Shown: piece after piece, positions 7,371-16,167 of the stretch
How positions within the stretch are numbered: position 1 is the stretch's first letter
Layout: each line of letters opens with the position of its first letter
Assembly: GCA_015068055.1 (NCBI GenBank)
Contig: SVLG01000009.1
Location: forward strand, 1-39,573
Direction of reading: 5' to 3'
Length of the DNA stretch: 39,573 bases
Origin: Oscillospiraceae bacterium
GTDB lineage: Bacteria; Bacillota_A; Clostridia; Oscillospirales; Oscillospiraceae
Made by a program: the position numbers and the translations under genes
The notes under the pieces: model-generated
What the model was told of the DNA's origin: nothing
Databases searched by the model: none
The model's input: only the letters and a program-made list of their open reading frames with translations

Positions 7371-7400
7371 ATTATACTATGAAACTTTAATGTATTTCAA
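7371..7400 (-). promoter_or_regulatory. Promoter of the cupin-XRE regulator
   Basis: On the minus strand, TTGAAA (7400-7395), 18-base spacer, TATAAT (7376-7371). The -35 box overlaps the stop codon of the preceding GNAT gene. Confidence 0.6.
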
Positions 7401-7864
7401 GCGGATGCTTCTGCTTTATGCTTCACCATGACATAGTTTAGCAAAGATACCCCGTTCCTGACCACCCGCTGCTCCCCTATTGTCCGGTAGCCCCGGTTTT
7501 TAAAAAAATCCCTGGCTGTGATGGAGGCGTGAACTGTGATTTGCTCTGACCCTGCCGCGAGTTCCAGCGCATCGCACAGCGCTGTCCCGATCCCGCATCG
7601 CTGATAGTCCTTATGAACAAACAGCCGATCCAGATAACCACTGCAATCTATATCGCCAAAGCCAACAAACTGCCCCTCCATCCGGGCAACCAGTGTGTGA
7701 TGAAGTAAAAAGGAACGGTTCCATTCTGTCAGGTCAACGCTCCCGTTTGCCCATGCATCCAGCTGCTCTGCGGTGTAATCTGCACTGTTTACACAGTGGA
7801 CAGTCTCGTAGAACAGCTCCGCCAAAAGCGCACAGTCCTCCGCTTTATACCTGCGTATATCCAT
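7397..7864 (-). CDS. GNAT-family N-acetyltransferase (YafP-like)
   Basis: A 155-residue GCN5-related acetyltransferase that transfers acetyl from acetyl-CoA to an unknown amine. The acetyl-CoA loop is QRCGIG (88-93), preceded by LFVHKDY. The N-terminal section ETVHCVNSADYTAEQLDAWA resembles E. coli YafP. It is the last gene of the histidine operon. A GTG at 7885 overlaps the stop of the phosphatase gene (GTGA), but ATG 7864 with an AGGGAAGAG site is the likelier start. Nothing links it to histidine synthesis beyond co-transcription. Confidence 0.85.
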   Translation of the reverse strand: MDIRRYKAEDCALLAELFYETVHCVNSADYTAEQLDAWANGSVDLTEWNRSFLLHHTLVARMEGQFVGFGDIDCSGYLDRLFVHKDYQRCGIGTALCDALELAAGSEQITVHASITARDFFKNRGYRTIGEQRVVRNGVSLLNYVMVKHKAEASA

Positions 7865-7881
7865 GCTCTCTTCCCTTTTCT

Positions 7882-8610
7882 TCACCGGTTAAAGGCAAAC
7901 ATCAGCGTTTCCGCCGCATGGCTGTCGCTGGAATAAATAAAAGCACCGCCGTTTTCCAATATGTATTGACGGAGAAAAGCGGAGGGGTAAGGCGTAGTGC
8001 GATAGCCGCGGGAGATGGCACCGGTATTGATCTCAAAGGGTTTGTCGGCTTTCAGCAGTTGGTCAACAGCCAATTTGGCAGCTGCCACATAACGTGGATC
8101 GCTTTCATCAAAAAGCCTTCCGCCCTCGTTGAATTTGCTGATCAAATCCAGATGACCGATCACATCGGCCTCTGTTTCCTCCGCCACACGAGCAACCGTC
8201 CGCCAGTATTCCTCCGTCAGTGCAATCAGATCGCCGCCAAAATGTCGTTCCGCGGCACACAGCAGGGTTTCCTCCGACTCATCCACGCCGATATATTCAC
8301 CGTTTACAAGTATGTAATGAACCGAACCAATGACATAGTCATAATCATCGGTCGCCTCTGCGGAGTACAGGTCCTGCTCTATACCGCAGAGAATCTCAAT
8401 TCTGTCAATATACTTCTCCTTCAACTCTGCGATGCAGCGCTTATACTCACCAATCCGCTCTTTTTTCATACAGTAACGCTCGTCAAAGGCGGTATAGGAG
8501 TGATCGGAAAAGCCAAGCCGTTTCATACCCTTTCCAATAGCGGAAAGGACCACCTCTTCCGGCGTACTTTTTCCATCGGAGAACGTGGTATGCACATGGA
8601 GATCCGTCAT
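7882..8610 (-). CDS. PHP-family histidinol-phosphatase
   Basis: A 242-residue PHP phosphoesterase. The metal-binding motifs appear in order: [10 protein letters not shown] (4-13), GFSDHS, GSVHY, GHLDL and SSDSH near the C-terminus. This set matches HisK/HisJ-type histidinol-phosphatases, which dephosphorylate L-histidinol phosphate, the penultimate pathway step. Operon position supports the role: it overlaps hisIE by 4 bases (ATGA) and no other phosphatase gene is in the operon. HisB here is the monofunctional dehydratase, so a separate phosphatase is required. Length is slightly short for HisK (about 260-270). Confidence 0.88.
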   Translation of the reverse strand: MTDLHVHTTFSDGKSTPEEVVLSAIGKGMKRLGFSDHSYTAFDERYCMKKERIGEYKRCIAELKEKYIDRIEILCGIEQDLYSAEATDDYDYVIGSVHYILVNGEYIGVDESEETLLCAAERHFGGDLIALTEEYWRTVARVAEETEADVIGHLDLISKFNEGGRLFDESDPRYVAAAKLAVDQLLKADKPFEINTGAISRGYRTTPYPSAFLRQYILENGGAFIYSSDSHAAETLMFAFNR

Positions 8611-9257
8611 TGAGTCATCTTCTCCTGCTTGACTTTGTGATCGATCACATGCCGGGAAGCCAGTTCCTTATGGATATCCTCCAGAGAAATACCGGCTTCC
8701 ACCATAAGGACCATCACATGATAAGCAAGATCTGCAATTTCATAGACGGTTTCTTTCCGGTCCTCTGCCTTGGCAGCAATGATGACCTCTGTGGACTCCT
8801 CACCGATCTTTTTGAGGATCTTATCCACGCCCTTCTCGAAAAGATAGGTTGTATAGGACCCCTCCTTCTTCTCCTCCTTGCGGCCGCGGATCAGTTCCAT
8901 CAGGCCATTAAGGGAAAACTCACGGAGTTCCTCACTCTGCCAGAGAGGGTTTTCAAAACAGGACGTGGTACCCAGGTGACAGGCAGGCCCATCGGCTTCC
9001 ACCATAACCACCAACGCATCCTTATCACAGTCAGCGGTGATGGACACGATATGCTGATAGTTTCCGCTGGTCTCTCCCTTAAGCCAAAGCTCCTGACGGG
9101 AGCGGCTCCAGAAACAGGTGAGCCCCTTTTCCATACTGATGCCGAGGCTCTCCCGGTTCATATAAGCCAGTGTCAGCACCCGTTTGCTGACGGCATCCAC
9201 CACGATGGCAGGGATAAGCCCCCGCTCGTCAAATTTCAGTTCATTCACATCGATCAT
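8607..9257 (-). CDS. hisI: Bifunctional phosphoribosyl-AMP cyclohydrolase / phosphoribosyl-ATP pyrophosphatase
   Basis: A 216-residue HisIE fusion catalysing steps 2 and 3 of histidine synthesis. The N-terminal cyclohydrolase domain (about 1-110) has [18 protein letters not shown] and the Zn/Mg residues of [10 protein letters not shown] and [10 protein letters not shown]. The C-terminal pyrophosphatase domain (about 120-210) is the alpha-helical MazG-like module with [17 protein letters not shown] 9257 is favoured by GAGGTG 7 bases upstream; a GTG at 9272 overlaps the hisF stop and is less likely. Confidence 0.95.
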   Translation of the reverse strand: MIDVNELKFDERGLIPAIVVDAVSKRVLTLAYMNRESLGISMEKGLTCFWSRSRQELWLKGETSGNYQHIVSITADCDKDALVVMVEADGPACHLGTTSCFENPLWQSEELREFSLNGLMELIRGRKEEKKEGSYTTYLFEKGVDKILKKIGEESTEVIIAAKAEDRKETVYEIADLAYHVMVLMVEAGISLEDIHKELASRHVIDHKVKQEKMTQ

Positions 9258-9268
9258 GTAATTGCACC

Positions 9269-10027
9269 TCACACTCTGGCAGGAATGCCTGCGGCAGCCA
9301 TGCTTTTCTTAAGATCTTCAATCTTCACTTCGCCAAAGTGGAAAATGGAGGCAGCAAGGCCTGCATCCACCTCCGGCAGGTTTCTGAACAAGGTGATAAA
9401 ATCCTGAATGCTTCCCGCGCCGCCCGAGGCAATCACCGGAACGCTGACCGCATCACAGACCGCCGAGAGCATTTCCAGGTCAAAGCCCCCCTTGACACCA
9501 TCGGTGTCAATGGAGTTGACCACCACTTCACCGGCACCCATACCAACACAACGACGGATCCACTCGATGGCCTCCATACCGGTGTCGTCGCGGCCGCCAC
9601 GGGCAAAAATACGAAATTCACCGCCAACACGCTTTATATCGGCGCTCAGAACCACGCACTGGTCGCCGTAGAGCTTGGCCGCCTCGCAGATAAGCTGCGG
9701 ATTGCGGATGGCCCCGGAGTTGACACTGACCTTGTCCGCACCGCATTTGAGAACGCGGTCAAAGTCCGCCACACTGTTGATGCCGCCGCCTACCGTCAGC
9801 GGAATAAAGACATTGCGTGCCGTCTCGCAGAGTATATCCGTAAACAGCTTCCGTCCATCCGATGAGGCGGTGATATCGTAGAACACAAGCTCATCTGCTC
9901 CGCTGTCGCTGTAAAACTTCGCCAGTGCTACCGGCGAGGATACATCCTGCAAGCCGGCAAAGTTGACCCCTTTTACCACACGGCCATCCCGAACATCCAG
10001 ACAGGGTATGATTCGTTTCGTAATCAT
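9269..10027 (-). CDS. hisF: Imidazole glycerol phosphate synthase, cyclase subunit
   Basis: A 252-residue (beta-alpha)8 barrel that joins PRFAR and the ammonia supplied by HisH into IGP and AICAR. Seen: [15 protein letters not shown] (catalytic Asp 11), VVLSADIK (catalytic Asp near 130), and the phosphate-binding GGGI and ASGGAGS loops. Full length. The start overlaps the hisA stop by 4 bases (ATGA). Confidence 0.97.
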   Translation of the reverse strand: MITKRIIPCLDVRDGRVVKGVNFAGLQDVSSPVALAKFYSDSGADELVFYDITASSDGRKLFTDILCETARNVFIPLTVGGGINSVADFDRVLKCGADKVSVNSGAIRNPQLICEAAKLYGDQCVVLSADIKRVGGEFRIFARGGRDDTGMEAIEWIRRCVGMGAGEVVVNSIDTDGVKGGFDLEMLSAVCDAVSVPVIASGGAGSIQDFITLFRNLPEVDAGLAASIFHFGEVKIEDLKKSMAAAGIPARV

Positions 10028-10737
10028 TTTGCCACCTCAATTGCCTTCCGCAGATCGATGGCGCCGGTATAATAAGCCTTGCCAATGATGGCACCGAAGA
10101 TATCCAGCTTACGCAGCTCTTCCACATCTTCCATAGAGGAAACACCGCCGGAGGCGATGATCTTCATGTTGAACCGCTCGGAAAGTTCACGGTAAAGTGC
10201 ATGATTGGCCCCCATCATGGCGCCGTCTCTGGAGATATCTGTGCAGATCAGTGTCTTTACTCCGAGCTCCTGCATTTTGCAGCAGAAGTCCATGGCAGGC
10301 TCCTCGCTGCGGACCGTCCAGCCCCGGATGGCAACATAACCATCCCGAATATCGATGCCAACAGCGATACGCTCTCCGTAAGCCGCAACAGCCTCGCGAA
10401 GAAAGTCACCGTCCGTCACCGCGGCGGTACCCAGTATCACCCGGTCCACGCCCGCATCGAGATAGCGCTTCACCACGGCCATACTGCGTATACCGCCGCC
10501 AATCTCGCAGCAGAGCCCGCTGCGCTCTTTAATGGCACAGACGGTGGAAAGATTGGGTGTCTCGCCGCTGCGGGCCCCCTCCAGATCCACCAGGTGGATC
10601 CAACGGGCACCCTTTGCCTTAAAGTCCAGAGCCACCGCCGTGGGATCTTCGTTATAAACCGTCATTTGTGCGTAGTCGCCTTTAAACAGACGCACAGCCT
10701 TCCCTTCAAAGAGGTCAATGGCAGGTAAAATCAGCAT
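10024..10737 (-). CDS. hisA: ProFAR isomerase
   Basis: A 237-residue half-barrel-repeat TIM barrel paralogous to HisF, catalysing the Amadori rearrangement of ProFAR to PRFAR. Seen: LILPAIDLFEGKAVRL (catalytic Asp 8), GGGIRS, the second-half VGIDIRDG and ASGGVSS. ATG 10737 follows GGAGAG by 5 bases. It lies 11 bases after hisH and overlaps hisF. Confidence 0.97.
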   Translation of the reverse strand: MLILPAIDLFEGKAVRLFKGDYAQMTVYNEDPTAVALDFKAKGARWIHLVDLEGARSGETPNLSTVCAIKERSGLCCEIGGGIRSMAVVKRYLDAGVDRVILGTAAVTDGDFLREAVAAYGERIAVGIDIRDGYVAIRGWTVRSEEPAMDFCCKMQELGVKTLICTDISRDGAMMGANHALYRELSERFNMKIIASGGVSSMEDVEELRKLDIFGAIIGKAYYTGAIDLRKAIEVAK

Positions 10738-10748
10738 GTTCTCTCTCC

Positions 10749-11357
10749 TTAAAGCTCCGCGAAAGCGCGCAGAATGGCAAGGCCTACGTTACCGCTCTTT
10801 TCCGGATGAAACTGACAACCAAAGATATTGTGCCGTTGCACCGCTGCCGTCAGTTCCGCTCCGTATTCAGACGTTGCAATGACGCTGTCATCGCAGTCTG
10901 CAGCGTAGTAGGAATGTACAAAATAGACGCAATCCCCATCCTGAACACCCGAGAGGATTGGGCTTTCTTTTTTGATGCGCAGTGGATTCCAGCCGATGTG
11001 CGGAACCTTCAGCGTCCGGGGGACGGCATCCGCGACGGGACGCACTACACCGGGGATGAGCCCCAGTCCCTCGTGTTCACCATACTCATAGCTCTTATCA
11101 AAAAGGAGCTGCATCCCGAGACAGATACCAAGCAGCGGCTTTCCCTCCCCTGCCAAATCGCAAACGGGTTTGGCAAGGCCGCTCGCCCTGAGCTTCCGGG
11201 CAGCGTCCTCGAATGCACCGACGCCGGGCAGGAGGATTTTATCAGCGCTCCGCAGCACAGCTTCATCTGCCGTCACGACCACCTCGGCACCCACGGCACC
11301 GAGAGAGCTTTGCAGAGAAAACAGATTGCCCACTCCGTAATCAACGATTGCTATCAT
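10749..11357 (-). CDS. hisH: Imidazole glycerol phosphate synthase, glutamine amidotransferase subunit
   Basis: A 202-residue class I glutamine amidotransferase that supplies ammonia to HisF. The nucleophile C79 lies in GICLGMQLLF and the His of the triad in QFHPEKSG. The oxyanion-strand motif PGVGAF is present. ATG 11357 shares one base with the hisB stop (TGATG) and has GGAG 7 bases upstream; a TTG one codon earlier is less likely. Confidence 0.96.
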   Translation of the reverse strand: MIAIVDYGVGNLFSLQSSLGAVGAEVVVTADEAVLRSADKILLPGVGAFEDAARKLRASGLAKPVCDLAGEGKPLLGICLGMQLLFDKSYEYGEHEGLGLIPGVVRPVADAVPRTLKVPHIGWNPLRIKKESPILSGVQDGDCVYFVHSYYAADCDDSVIATSEYGAELTAAVQRHNIFGCQFHPEKSGNVGLAILRAFAEL

Positions 11358-11944
11358 CAAAGCACTCCTTTGGTGGACGGAATCTCATCGGCAAATTCGT
11401 CATCAATGGCAACAGCCTCCCGAAAGGCGCGCCCCATTGCCTTAAAGCCCCCCTCAATGATGTGGTGGGAGTTGGTGCCGCAGAGCTTCCGCACATGGAG
11501 CGTACACTCCGCCCGGCGGGTAAAGCCAAGGAGAAACTCTTCCACCAGTTCGGTGTCAAAGCTTCCAACCTTCTCCGTGGGAACCTCCAGCGCGTAGCCC
11601 AGATGGCTTCGGCCGGAAAAATCCACCGCAGCAAGAACCAGACTCTCGTCCATGGGGATGATCTTGCTGCCATAGCGGTTAATGCCTTTCTTTTCCCCAA
11701 GGGCCGCACGGAAGGCATCACCCAAAGCAATGCCCACATCCTCCACTGTGTGATGGTCATCCACCCAGGTATCCCCCTCACAGCGGATCGTAAGGTCAAA
11801 GCGCCCGTGGCGGGAGAAAAGAGTTAACATATGATCCAGAAAACCACAACCGGTTTGTATATCGCTTTTACCCCTGCCGTCCACGTTGAGCGTCAGAACG
11901 ATGTCTGTTTCGCCGGTCTTGCGTTTGATTTCTGCAGTTCTCAT
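11357..11944 (-). CDS. hisB: Imidazoleglycerol-phosphate dehydratase
   Basis: A 195-residue monofunctional dehydratase converting IGP to imidazole acetol phosphate. The two metal-binding signatures are DDHHTVEDVGIALG and TNSHHIIEGGFKA. No N-terminal phosphatase domain is present, unlike the enterobacterial fusion, which fits the separate PHP phosphatase at 7882. It overlaps hisC by 4 bases. Confidence 0.97.
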   Translation of the reverse strand: MRTAEIKRKTGETDIVLTLNVDGRGKSDIQTGCGFLDHMLTLFSRHGRFDLTIRCEGDTWVDDHHTVEDVGIALGDAFRAALGEKKGINRYGSKIIPMDESLVLAAVDFSGRSHLGYALEVPTEKVGSFDTELVEEFLLGFTRRAECTLHVRKLCGTNSHHIIEGGFKAMGRAFREAVAIDDEFADEIPSTKGVL

Positions 11945-13005
11945 TTGCTCTCCTCCAGTATCTCTTTGAGGGCAGTCAGCAGCATCTCCATGTCCTCCCG
12001 GGAACCAATCGTGATCCGGTTATAATCTGTAAGTCGCCGGCTGTCGAAGTGCCGAACCAGAATCCCTCGCTCCTTAAGCTTGCGGTAGAGTTCGCCGCCG
12101 CCGATGGCAGGATGTCGGGCAAAGACAAAGTTGGTCAGAGAATCCGCCAGTTCAAAACCCAATGCGCGCAGCTCGTTCGTGGTCCAGCGCCGGGTGGCCA
12201 TGATGCTCTCACAGTTCCGACGGAAGTAATCACCATCCTCCAGTGCGCCGATCCCCGCCGCCATGGTCATGCGATTAACATTGTAGGGGTTGGTGGAGTA
12301 GCGAACCGTGTTGAGATCCTGTATCAATTCCTTGGAGCCAATGGCAAAACCGAGGCGGCCGCCGGCCAGAGAACGGGACTTGGAAAAGGTCTGTATCACA
12401 AGGATGTTATCGTGATGACGAACAAGGGACGCTGCGCTCTCCCCACCAAAATCCACATAGGCTTCGTCAACGACTACCACATTATCGGGGTTGGCGGCAG
12501 CAATGCGCTCAATATCGGAACGGTTGAGGGCAAGGCCCGTGGGAGCATTGGGATTTGCAAGGAAGATCGTGGCATTCAGTCCCAGATAGTCATCCACGCG
12601 GATGGTGAAGTCATCCCGCAGGGGTATGGTCTTGTAGGGAATATTATTCACTTGCGCAAAAACCTTATAAAAACCATACGTAATGTCCGCAAAAGCAGCG
12701 GGATGCTCATCGTCACAGAAGGCCATAAAGGCAAAGTTCAGTGCCTCATCCGACCCGTTGGTAAAGATCAGCTCCTCCGTTGCATGGCCGAGAGTGTGTG
12801 CCATGCGTTCACGCAGCGCACGGCACTCAGGGTCGGAGTAGAGCTGCAGCGTCTCTGCCGCCTCTCTGGCAAGCTGCTGCGCTCTGGGAGAAGGCGGAAA
12901 CGGCGACTCATTGGTATTCAGCTTCACGTATCTCTTCCCAAGAGGCTGCTCGCCGGGGGTGTACGGGATCAGTCTGTCGTACTTTTCACTGAAAAAGCGG
13001 CTCAT
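11941..13005 (-). CDS. hisC: Histidinol-phosphate aminotransferase
   Basis: A 354-residue fold-type I PLP aminotransferase. The Schiff-base lysine is K209 in TFSKSRSLAGGRLGF. The cofactor-contact motifs LNTNESPFPP, NPNAPTG and VVDEAYVDFG are also present. It transaminates imidazole acetol phosphate to histidinol phosphate. The start overlaps the hisD stop (ATGA). Confidence 0.96.
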   Translation of the reverse strand: MSRFFSEKYDRLIPYTPGEQPLGKRYVKLNTNESPFPPSPRAQQLAREAAETLQLYSDPECRALRERMAHTLGHATEELIFTNGSDEALNFAFMAFCDDEHPAAFADITYGFYKVFAQVNNIPYKTIPLRDDFTIRVDDYLGLNATIFLANPNAPTGLALNRSDIERIAAANPDNVVVVDEAYVDFGGESAASLVRHHDNILVIQTFSKSRSLAGGRLGFAIGSKELIQDLNTVRYSTNPYNVNRMTMAAGIGALEDGDYFRRNCESIMATRRWTTNELRALGFELADSLTNFVFARHPAIGGGELYRKLKERGILVRHFDSRRLTDYNRITIGSREDMEMLLTALKEILEESK

Positions 13006-14282
13006 TCTTCTGCCTCCATTCTGATCAGAGCGCTGCGGGCGTGGGCGGTGAGACCTTCCTTTCTCGCAAATGCGGCCACATCCTCTGCTACGCCGGCAAG
13101 GGCTTCCCGGGTATAGTAAGTGAACTGCATTTTCTTAATAAAGTCATCCACCGAGAGGGGACTGGAAAAGCGGGCCGTACCGCTGGTTGGCAGCGTATGA
13201 TTGGGTCCGGCAAAGTAATCGCCAAGCGCCTCAGGGCAGTTGCGGCCCATGAAAACAGAGCCCGCATGCCGCACCTTATCCAGCAGTGCGAAGGGATCGT
13301 CCACACACAGTTCCAGATGCTCCGGAGCAAGCGCGTTTGCAATCTCCACGGCCTCGTCCATGGAATCCGTTACAATGATTTTTCCGTTGTCCTCAATGGA
13401 TGCACGGGCGATATCGCAGCGCTCCAGCCGATTGAGCTGACGCTCAATCTCCCAGCGAACCGCTTCTGCCAGTTCCATGGAGTTTGTCACAAGAACTGCA
13501 CTGGCCATCCGGTCATGCTCAGCCTGAGAGAGAAGATCCGCAGCAAGATGTCTGGCATTGGACTTCTCATCCGCTACGATCAGGATCTCACTGGGGCCGG
13601 CAATCATATCAATGGCAACATGGCCAAAGACCTGTTTCTTCGCCTCCGCCACATACGCGTTGCCGGGGCCAACGATTTTGTCGACCCGGGGAACGCTCTC
13701 CGTGCCATAGGCAAGGGCAGCGATGGCCTGAGCGCCGCCCAACTTATAAATTTTGTCAACTCCGGCTACAGAGGCGGCTGCCAGAATGGCTGGATTTATT
13801 TTTCCCTCCCGGTTGGGTGGTGTTACCATGACCACCTCCCGGCAGCCCGCAATTCTGGCAGGAATGGAGTCCATGAGAACCGTGGAGGGATATGCCGCCG
13901 TGCCGCCCGGGACATAAAGACCGGCCCGATCCACAGGTATGATCCGTTGACCGATGACTATGCCCTGCTCTCCGGTAAGGACAAAGGAATTGCGAACCTG
14001 CCGCTCGTGGAAGCGGCGGATATTGGCTGCGGCCCGTTCGAGGATGGAAAGAAATTCCGGCTCCATCGCGGCGCGGGCCTCCGCTATCTCCTCCTGCGTG
14101 ACCAACAGCGAAGTAAGCTCCGCCTTGTCAAATTTTGCTTCAAATTCCAGCAATGCCGCGTCACCGCGATCCCGAACCTCTGCAATTATATCAGCCACCA
14201 CGGCTTCCACGTTGACGGTGGGAACACTGCGGGCAAAGATTTCGCCGGTGCTTACTTCACCGTATTTGAGAATACGTATCAT
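13002..14282 (-). CDS. hisD: Histidinol dehydrogenase
   Basis: A 426-residue zinc- and NAD-dependent enzyme for the last two oxidations, histidinol to histidine. Seen: YVPGGTAAYPSTVLM, the GGAQAIAALAYGTES nucleotide region, IAGPSEILIVAD, and the C-terminal GPNHTLPTSGTARFSS with the zinc-ligand His. Full length. ATG 14282 follows GGAGG by 7 bases; two bases separate it from hisG. Confidence 0.97.
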   Translation of the reverse strand: MIRILKYGEVSTGEIFARSVPTVNVEAVVADIIAEVRDRGDAALLEFEAKFDKAELTSLLVTQEEIAEARAAMEPEFLSILERAAANIRRFHERQVRNSFVLTGEQGIVIGQRIIPVDRAGLYVPGGTAAYPSTVLMDSIPARIAGCREVVMVTPPNREGKINPAILAAASVAGVDKIYKLGGAQAIAALAYGTESVPRVDKIVGPGNAYVAEAKKQVFGHVAIDMIAGPSEILIVADEKSNARHLAADLLSQAEHDRMASAVLVTNSMELAEAVRWEIERQLNRLERCDIARASIEDNGKIIVTDSMDEAVEIANALAPEHLELCVDDPFALLDKVRHAGSVFMGRNCPEALGDYFAGPNHTLPTSGTARFSSPLSVDDFIKKMQFTYYTREALAGVAEDVAAFARKEGLTAHARSALIRMEAEE

Positions 14283-14284
14283 AT

Positions 14285-14917
14285 TTATGCCTCCAGCTGC
14301 TCTGACACTCTGCTCACCAGAGTGTCCATGCGTTCGCTCTCAAACTTATAGCTTGCCTTGTTGGCGATGAGTCTGGCGCTGATGGGAACCACCGTTTCGA
14401 CCACGGATAAATGATTTTCCTTCAGAGTTGTACCGGTTTCCACAATGTCCACAATGACATCGGAGAGACCCAGAATGGGCGCTATCTCAATCGAGCCGTT
14501 GAGATGGATTATATCTATGTCCCGGCCCTTGCGAAGGTAGTGACCGGCAGCAATCCGGGCAAACTTCGTTGCCACCCGCAGAGTACGACGATTGTCATCA
14601 TAGAAGCCATCGGGGGCTGCCACCGCCATACGGCACTTCCCAATGCCAAGGTCCAGCAGCTCATAAATGTCGGGTTCATATTCCAGAAGGATATCCTTGC
14701 CAGCCACGCCGATATCCGCAGCGCCGCGTTCCACATAAATAGCCACATCCGAGGGCTTGACCCAGAAGTAGCGCACTCCGTTTTCCGGACTTTCAAAAAT
14801 CAGCTTGCGGCTCCCGTCGCGTATGGAGGGGCAGGCATAGCCGGCCTTCTCGAACATGGCATAAACCTTTTCCCCCAGTCGTCCCTTCGGCAGGGCAATA
14901 CTCAGCATATCGCTCAT
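14285..14917 (-). CDS. hisG: ATP phosphoribosyltransferase, catalytic subunit (short form)
   Basis: A 210-residue short-form HisG catalysing the first committed step, joining ATP and PRPP. Seen: IALPKGRLGEKV at the N-terminus and the PRPP loop EIAPILGLSDVIVDIVETGTT. It lacks the C-terminal regulatory domain of long HisG and so needs HisZ, encoded just upstream. ATG 14917 overlaps the hisZ stop (ATGA) with GAGGTG upstream; a TTG five codons earlier is rejected. Confidence 0.96.
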   Translation of the reverse strand: MSDMLSIALPKGRLGEKVYAMFEKAGYACPSIRDGSRKLIFESPENGVRYFWVKPSDVAIYVERGAADIGVAGKDILLEYEPDIYELLDLGIGKCRMAVAAPDGFYDDNRRTLRVATKFARIAAGHYLRKGRDIDIIHLNGSIEIAPILGLSDVIVDIVETGTTLKENHLSVVETVVPISARLIANKASYKFESERMDTLVSRVSEQLEA

Positions 14918-16002
14918 TTGCTCACCTCGCAAAGCCTCTTATATCGAATGTTGTCGGGGATGCTGCGCTGTACAAGCACGCTTTCGCCGCCGCTGTGAAT
15001 AGCACGGCGCGCAGCTGCTACAGCAGAGGGCGGGTCTTCCTCCCGGTAAAGCAACAGAACATCCACGTCGTAGTCACGTTGCTCACGGTTCATCCGCTCA
15101 AGCTCGTCCATATAGACCGCAAAACCGATGGCCCCGTTATGATGCCCCATCTTGTGCATAAGCTTGTCGTACTGTCCACCCGCCAGCACACTGTCGGGAA
15201 GGGAGCGCACAAAGCCTTTAAATACAATGCCATTATAGTAGTGCATGTCGTCCACGGAGGAAAAGTCGATGCGCAGCATCTCGCCGCAGCCATTCTCCCT
15301 GAGAACCTCCGTCACCCGCTCCAACTGGTCCACGCAGGCCGTGCCGATGAGGCCGCCCAGCAGACGGCGGACGCGCGGCAGCACAAACGCGGGCATACCG
15401 TTGAGCGTAAGCAAGTCCCGGAGCACGGCGATGCGATCTTCCGCGATGCCGCAGCTTCGGCACAGGGCGCTGAGTTCGTGACTGTTCTTCTCGCCGATGC
15501 ATTTAAGAAATGCATCCCGACAATTACCGGGAACCCCCAGAACATCGATCAGCGCTGCCACAATACCAAGATGGGAAATATCCAGAATGCTCTCGTCGGA
15601 GATACAGCGCAGGCTTTCAGCGGCCAGCGTGAGAACCTCGGCGATGGCATAATCATCGAGCTTGCCCAGACATTCAAGCCCTACCTGAGCCAGCTCGCGG
15701 AAGGAGCCGCTGCCCCGTGCAACCCGGTACACGTTTTCTGTATAGTAGAGCTTGCGAAGTTCGTCACTCTCCGGAGTGTTTTTGATAATGGACAAAGTCA
15801 CGTCCGGTTTCAGTGCCATGAGTTTGCCATTGGTATTCATAAAGGTGATGACGCCGTCCGAAATAAGAAAATCCTTGTTCCGGGCGTAGAGGTCATATTC
15901 CTCAAATTTGCTCATTTTATACTGGGCATAGCCGCTGCCGTTATAGAGGGTACGCAGCGAATAGATCACCTGCTCCTGAAAGTCCATGGGAAGCTGCTTC
16001 AT
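14914..16002 (-). CDS. hisZ: ATP phosphoribosyltransferase regulatory subunit
   Basis: A 362-residue HisRS-paralogous subunit that activates the short HisG and confers histidine feedback. It shows a class II synthetase-like core (LMALKPDVT, YYTENVYR, QVGLECLG, and the motif 3-like LAGGQYDKL) but no anticodon-binding domain, which separates it from hisS. Its presence beside short hisG is diagnostic. The start is set at ATG 16002 with AGGAGA 6 bases upstream; an ATG seven codons earlier lacks a site. It is the first gene of the histidine operon. Confidence 0.94.
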   Translation of the reverse strand: MKQLPMDFQEQVIYSLRTLYNGSGYAQYKMSKFEEYDLYARNKDFLISDGVITFMNTNGKLMALKPDVTLSIIKNTPESDELRKLYYTENVYRVARGSGSFRELAQVGLECLGKLDDYAIAEVLTLAAESLRCISDESILDISHLGIVAALIDVLGVPGNCRDAFLKCIGEKNSHELSALCRSCGIAEDRIAVLRDLLTLNGMPAFVLPRVRRLLGGLIGTACVDQLERVTEVLRENGCGEMLRIDFSSVDDMHYYNGIVFKGFVRSLPDSVLAGGQYDKLMHKMGHHNGAIGFAVYMDELERMNREQRDYDVDVLLLYREEDPPSAVAAARRAIHSGGESVLVQRSIPDNIRYKRLCEVSK

Positions 16003-16033
16003 ATCATTTCTCCTATAGCTCATTCTATTTAGC

Positions 16034-16062
16034 AGTTTATCACTTTATCATGATAAAGTCAA
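16034..16062 (-). promoter_or_regulatory. Promoter of the histidine operon
   Basis: On the minus strand, TTGACT (16062-16057), 17 bases, TAAACT (16039-16034). The start is predicted near 16027, leaving a leader of about 25 bases, too short for a T-box or attenuator. Control is therefore likely at initiation, through the palindrome in the spacer. Confidence 0.7.
16042..16059. promoter_or_regulatory. Palindromic operator inside the histidine promoter
   Basis: Perfect 18-bp palindrome ACTTTATCATGATAAAGT lying between and partly over the -35 and -10 boxes. A repressor bound here would block polymerase directly. A further TTTATCA half-like copy lies just beside it (about 16036-16042). The cognate protein is not in the window; a TrpR-family (YerC/HisR-like) repressor is a guess. 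Confidence 0.65.
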
Positions 16063-16135
16063 TTGTAATCCGGCCTCAATATGCCGAATAAGTGACCATG
16101 GAAGCTCAAGCGCTTGTTGAAAAGACACAAGGAAC

Positions 16136-16160
16136 GCGCCGCCGGCAAGCCCGACGGCGC
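16136..16160 (-). terminator. Terminator after the M50-like protease gene
   Basis: On the minus strand, a 10-bp stem with one G-U pair (GCGCCGTCGG with CCGGCGGCGC) and a 5-base loop, followed a few bases later by TTCCTTGTGTCTTTTC. It separates the protease unit from the histidine operon. The rest of the gap 16003-16167 holds the histidine promoter and nothing else seen. Confidence 0.55.
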
Positions 16161-16167
16161 ACAAATA

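Noticed and set aside
13041..14351. A 436-codon plus-strand open frame opposite hisD
   Set aside because: hisD motifs are all intact on the other strand and the operon continues through it.
15990..16167. A T-box or histidine attenuator before hisZ
   Set aside because: The predicted leader is about 25 bases, with no His-codon run, no specifier loop and no terminator/antiterminator pair.
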